64,000 nucleotides of DNA from Siphonodentalium dalli (Eukaryota; Mollusca; Scaphopoda; Gadilida; Siphonodentaliidae): the NCBI GenBank assembly GCA_032622095.1, contig CP136066.1, positions 134,385,917 through 134,449,916 of the forward strand, in the 5' to 3' direction. Below the pieces are notes generated by a model. It was given only the letters and a program-made list of their open reading frames with translations, was not told where the DNA came from and searched no databases. A program made the position numbers and the translations under genes. Positions 59,143 to 64,000 of the stretch are shown here, one piece after another; the first letter of the stretch is position 1; the number at the start of each line of letters is the position of its first letter.

Positions 59143-59510
59143 TTACTGGACATAAAGTCCCAAAAATAAGTGTTTAATCTAGTTTATAAATTGGTATCCT
59201 AATAAATACAGTAATGCCCAAAGTAATTGACCACTTAACCACAGCAGAATTATGGGTAATTTTTCAGGATTTAGTCGGAAATATGGCTTGTTGCCATTCA
59301 TTGGAAAGCTCTCGGCGAGAGCTTTCCGATGAATGACAACAAGCCATATTTCCGACTAAATCCTGAAAAATTACCCATAATTCTGCTGTGGTTAAGTGGT
59401 CAATTACTTTGGGAATTACTGTAGTCTATACTGTATTAATAAGGATACCGATTTATAAACTCAATTACTAGTAAGCCCTTATAAATTCTTTGGGACTTTA
59501 TGTCCAGTAA
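59143..59510. mobile_element. Inverted-repeat element interrupted by MITE E
   Basis: Ends TTACTGGACATAAAGTCCCA and complement; inner inverted blocks 'GTTTATAAATYGGTATCCT' also match. The foldback MITE at 59209-59421 sits between the arms. Confidence 0.78.
59209..59421. mobile_element. Foldback MITE, Tc1/mariner-like (copy E)
   Basis: 213 bp, flanked by TA (59207-59208 and 59422-59423). Same subtype as copy B ('AAAGTAATTGACCACTT') but with both arms. Confidence 0.9.
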
Positions 59511-59835
59511 GTGTGCATCGAGTCTATGGGCGTAGCCAGGGTAGAACCGTAGATATTCGTGGCATAATTATGCCCCCCTCCAACCCCAAACCTCCCCATC
59601 CCCTCGTTGAGTGATGTACATAATACATTAACCCTTCTTTCATCAGTTAGGAGCTTAACATTCTTGTTTGTCAGGCTGCCGCATTTCTAATATTTGGTAT
59701 GCTTTGCCAGTTTGTGTTTGGCAACGGCATCAAAACTGCCATAGGAGAGTCAAAAGAATCTCATACGTACGGACAACACATCTGATGCAGACGACGCTAT
59801 GTTTATCAACGTCGTGTGCTATGGCATACCGGTAA

Positions 59836-60594
59836 GGCCAAAGTATAAAGATAATATGTTTCCGTACATCGACCGACCCTAAAAATAACCCGCCGACCCT
59901 AAACTTTTTATTGATATTTTGAGAAAAAGTCATTTTTTTTTTTTTTAAAGTTTTTACCACTAATGCTCATAAATATTGATGATCTTTAGTGTGCAACACA
60001 CATGGTTTCTAACATATATCACTGTGAAAATTGAACACGAAGTGACAGCTGTCTCAAAAGCCCCAGGTGTGTGATGGGTTGTGGATTGATGGGCATACAT
60101 TTTGCAATTTTAATTTCCTGAGAGTGGATCTCCTGCCTGCTTTATGTCTTGTTTGGGACTTATGGAACACTATCAACAGACATGGTGGGTGTGTATCTGT
60201 ATATATACATGTATAGAGGTTATCACCGCATATGTTAGTGGTATAGCTAATTAGCTACTGTTTGCAAAAACCAGGCATGGGATGTAGTCGTCACAATATA
60301 AGTACTGTATAATGGCGGTATTATTGGTAAAATTCTTATAAAAAGTTAGTGACATCAATTTTGAAGTAAGTATGATTTTTTATAAATCTTAATGTATATT
60401 TCCACTGTGTTGATCAAGTAATACTTTCCCCACGGCACGGGTTGGCATTTTATGTCACTTTGGTCGAGGTAGTTCAATATTTCTGCAGCTGGATAAAAAA
60501 TATCGAAATAAAATAAAAAAATAAAAATTCCCTACCTACCTACCCTAATTTTTACGATCCGTTACCGGAAACATACAATCTTTTTTCTTTGGCC
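59836..60594. mobile_element. PIF/Harbinger-like element, 759 bp, TAA target duplication
   Basis: Termini GGCCAAAG...TATGTTTCCG and complement, flanked by TAA at 59833-59835 and 60595-60597. The left subterminal text ('GACCCTAAAAATAACC', 'TATTGATATTTTGAGAAAAA') also occurs inverted just inside the right end of 41883-43908, linking the two as one family. Confidence 0.85.
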
Positions 60595-60780
60595 TAATGG
60601 ATTAAGTATAATTTTGGTGACGTCAGTTTTGTGGCAGAATAGCCTGGCGGGCCATGATGCCACTAGTGGCATAATAAGATTACTCTCTTATTCTCCCGCT
60701 AGCGCAGAATATCCTTTCCCATAAATAAATGTGAATCAGATATCATACTGATATTTCAGGTAAACAGGTTATAGAAATAT

Positions 60781-61045
60781 GACTCAGTCATTGTTTTCAA
60801 GTCTTTCAGCGATTGTGCCTCTACAATAAAGTCTGGAAGATTGTTCCAATTTATCACAATGAGCCAGAATGAGCTGCCAAAAGAAATATTTCCAATGTCT
60901 TTTTTGGAATGACACAACTGTAGTTTCTTGCTATGTCCATGTGTTGATTAAAATTGTGCTTTACAAAATAACTGTTCCGTGTTTACATTACACACGTTTT
61001 CCATATATTTATAGGTCTCGATGAGGTCTACTTGTAATCTTCTAT
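60781..61045 (-). pseudogene. Tail of a non-LTR retrotransposon reverse transcriptase ORF
   Basis: On the minus strand, one frame reads RRLQVDLIETYKYMENV near 61043-60990, matching the RRL..DLIE.YK block found after the RT domain in jockey/CR1-like elements. After a frameshift, a second frame reads INWNNLPDFIVEAQSLKDLK at about 60850-60790, matching the terminal WN.LP..VV.A.S...FK block. The piece is 5'-truncated and frame-broken, as is usual for dead LINE copies. Confidence 0.75.
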
Positions 61046-61130
61046 ATTTAACAGACATATCAGATTCAACTTTACTAACCGCTCTCTGTATTTTAGTTTT
61101 CTCAGTTGTGGGACCATTTTTAGCTCAACT

Positions 61131-64000
61131 TTACTTTTTAGCTCAACTTTTGAGCTATTGCCATGGCTTGGTATCCGTCGTCTGTGTGTGTGTGCGTGTG
61201 TGATTCGTCAACAATTTCCTTTAGCACGGGCTACAGTTCGTACCTTTGATCCGATTATTATGAAATTTGTCATGGATGTTGACATTGACATGTAGATGGG
61301 AACGAGTCATTTTGGGGTCATTCGGAAAAAAAACATGGCCGCTATCGGCCATCTTGAATTTCAAAATTTAATCCATTAGCACGGGCTACAGGCCGTACTG
61401 TTCGTCTTATTGTCATGAAATTTGTCATGGATGTTAATATTGACATGTAGATGGGAACGAGTAATTTTGGGGTCATTCGGCCAAAAAACATGGCCGCCGG
61501 CAGCCATCTTAGATTTTACTCTTTGCATGACTAAATCCTTTGACAAGGGCTACATGTCGTACCTTTGGGCGGATCATCATAAAATTAGTCATGGATGTTA
61601 ACAATGACATGTGGATGGGAACGAGTCATTTTTGGGTCATTCGGGCAAAAAACATGGCCGCCAGCAGCCATCTTGGATTTTACTCTTTGTATTACTAAAT
61701 CCTTTACTGTAGCACGGGCCACAGGTCGTACCTTTAGTCTGATCATCATGAAATTTGTCATGGCTGTTGAAAATGGAATGTAGATGGGAACGAGTCATTT
61801 TGGGGTCATTCCGACAAAAAACATGGCCGCCAGCGGCCATCTTTGATTTCAAAATTTATTTCATTAGCACGGGCCACAGGTCGTACTGTTCGTCTGATCA
61901 TCATGAAATTTGTCATGGATTTTAATATTGATATGTAGATGGGAACGAGTAATTTTGGGGTCATTCGGCCAAAAAACATGGCGCCAGCAGCCATCTTGGA
62001 TTTTACTCTTTGTATGACTAAATTCTTTAGCACGGGCTACAGGTCGAACCTTTAGTCTGATCATAATAAAAATTTTCATGGATGTTAACAATGACATGTA
62101 GATGGGAACGAGTAATGATGGGGTCATTCGGCCCAAAAACATGGCCGCCAGCAGCCATCTTGGATTTTACTCTTTGTGTGACTAAATCCTTTAGCACAGG
62201 CTACAGGTCGTACCTTTAGTCTGATCATCATAAATTTTGTCATGGATGTTAACAATGACATGTAAATCGGAAAGAGTCATTTTGGGGTCATTCGGCCGAA
62301 AAACATGGCCGCCAGCAGCCATCTTGAATTTTACTCTTTGTATGACTAAATCCTTTAGCATGGGCTACATGTCGTACCTTTAGTCTGATCATCATAAAAT
62401 TTATCATTAATGTTAATAATGACATGTAGATGGGAACGAGTCATTTTGGGGTCATTCGGCCAAAAAACATGGCCGCCAGCAGCCATCTTGGATTTTACTC
62501 TTTGTATGACTAAATCCTTTAGCATGGGCTACATGTCGTACCTTTAGTCTGATCATCATAAAATTTATCATTAATGTTAATAATGACATGTAGATGGGAA
62601 CGAGTCATTTTGGGGTCATTCGGCCAAAAAACATCTTGGATTTTACTCTTTGTATGACTAAATCCTTTAGCACGGGCTACAGGGTCGTACCTTTAGTTTG
62701 ATCATCATAAAATTTGTAATGGATGTTAACAATGGCATGTAGATGGGAATGAGTCATTTTGAGGTCATTCGGATGAAAAACATGGCCGCCAGTGGCCATC
62801 TTTGATTTCAAAATTCAATCCATTAGCACGGGCTACAGGTCGTACTGTTCGTCTGATAGTCATGAAATTTGTCTTGGATGTTAATATTGACATGTAGATG
62901 GGAACAATTAATTTTGGGGTCATTCGGCCAAAAAACATGCCCGCTGCAGCCATCTTGTGTTTTACTCTTTGTATGACTAAATCCTTTAGCACGGGCTACA
63001 GGTCGTACCTTTAGTCTGATCATCATAAAATGGATGTTAACAATGACATGTAGATGGGAACGAGTCATTTTGAGGTCATTTGGCCATAAAACATGGCCGC
63101 CAGCAGCCATCTTGGATTTTACTGTTTGTATGACTAAATCACTTAGCACGGGCTACAGGTTGTACTTTTAGTCTGATCATCATAAAATGAATGTTAACAG
63201 TATGTAGATGGGAACGAGTCATTTTGGGGTCATTCGGCCAAAAAACATGGCAGCCATCTTGGATTTACTCTTTGTATGACTAAATTCTTTATCACGGGCT
63301 ACAGGTCGTACCTTTAGTGTGATCATCATAAAATTTGTCAGGGATGTTAATATTGACATGTAGATGGGAACGTGTCATTTTGGGGTCATTCGGCCATAAA
63401 ACATGGCCACCAGCAGCCATCTTGGTTTTTACTCTTTGTATGACTAAATCATTTAGCACGGGCTACAGGTCGTACTTTTAGTTGGATCATCATAAAATGG
63501 ATGTTAACAGTATGTAGATGGGAACGAGTCATTTTGGGGTCATTCGGCCAAAAAACATGGCAGCCATCTTGGATTTACTCTTTGTATGACTAAATTCTTT
63601 AGCACGGGCTACAGGTCGTACCTTTAGTGTGATCATCATAAAATTTGTCATGGCTGTAGATGGGAACGAGTCATTTTGGGGTCATTCGGCCAAAAAACAT
63701 GGCCGCCAGTGGCCATCTTGGATTTCAAAATTCAATCCATTAGCACGGGCTACAGGTCGTACTGTTCATCTCATCATCATGACATTTGTCGTGGGTGTTA
63801 ATATTGACTTGTAGATGGGAATGAGTAATTTTGGGGTCATTCGGCCAAAAAACATGGCCGTTGGCAGCCATCTTAAATTTTACTCTTTGTATGACTAAAT
63901 CATTTAGCACGGGCTACATGCAGGTCGTACCTTTAGTCTGATCATCATAAAATTTGTCATGGCTGTTGAAATTGACATGTAGATGGGAACGAGTCATTTT
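61131..64000 (-). repeat. Core-repeat array, family S2, running off the window
   Basis: Same family as 31266-34033 but in the opposite orientation. The hairpin end (TTTAGCTCAAC...TTTTGAGCTATTGCCATGG) and a GT/GTCC microsatellite lie at 61131-61210, followed by at least 17 units of about 140-165 bp with 'GGGCTACAGGTCGTAC', 'GCAGCCATCTTGGATTTTAC' and 'GATGGGAACGAGTCATTTT'. Several units have deletions (for example near 62630 and 63240). Open frames here are repeat shadows. Confidence 0.92.

Overview
The window is metazoan nuclear DNA: AT-rich, with short exons separated by multi-kilobase introns, GT/AG splice sites, and a very high load of non-autonomous transposable elements. Several repeat families, in particular (GGAC)n runs next to hairpin ends and about 160-bp core repeats, resemble the 'pearl' and Helitron-like non-autonomous families described from bivalves. 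A bivalve mollusc is therefore my best guess; another lophotrochozoan is possible.

One host gene can be reconstructed with confidence: a ZFAND5/ZFAND6-type A20/AN1 zinc-finger gene on the minus strand. It has four coding exons at 34499-34274, 24806-24633, 16966-16856 and 10865-10717. All three introns are phase 1, and the joined product is 219 aa with an N-terminal A20 finger, a Ser-rich linker and a C-terminal AN1 finger. Exon 1 carries only 4 nt of 5' UTR after its acceptor, so at least one upstream non-coding exon must exist.

Layout. 1-10.7 kb: 3' flank of the gene, with a 52-bp minisatellite, foldback MITEs and a piggyBac-like MITE. 10.9-16.85 kb (intron 3): a hAT-like element and a four-level nest of transposons lying almost on the exon 3 splice donor. 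17-24.6 kb (intron 2): hairpin-ended core-repeat elements, a foldback, a young 356-bp tandem triplication and a 1.2-kb piggyBac-like element with TTAA target duplications. 24.8-34.3 kb (intron 1): a 3.8-kb PIF/Harbinger-like element and a 2.8-kb satellite-like array. 35-43 kb: three more core-repeat families, a 1.1-kb hAT element and a second Harbinger-like element. 43.2-58.0 kb: a nearly perfect 7.4-kb direct tandem duplication, each unit holding nested hAT elements, foldbacks, and a 165-codon ORF of unknown nature inside a hAT-like element. 58-64 kb: a tRNA-derived SINE, a MITE inside a MITE, a third Harbinger-like element, a LINE reverse-transcriptase tail and a second satellite-like array in the opposite orientation, which runs off the window.

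I found no second host gene, no rRNA, no functional tRNA and no CRISPR. The most unusual content is the repeat architecture: several families with unrelated sequence share one plan (terminal hairpin, tetranucleotide microsatellite, core repeats). The unit-level tandem duplication and the ORF carried by a hAT-like element are the next most unusual. Element classes are inferred from termini and target-site duplications; no intact transposase was seen.
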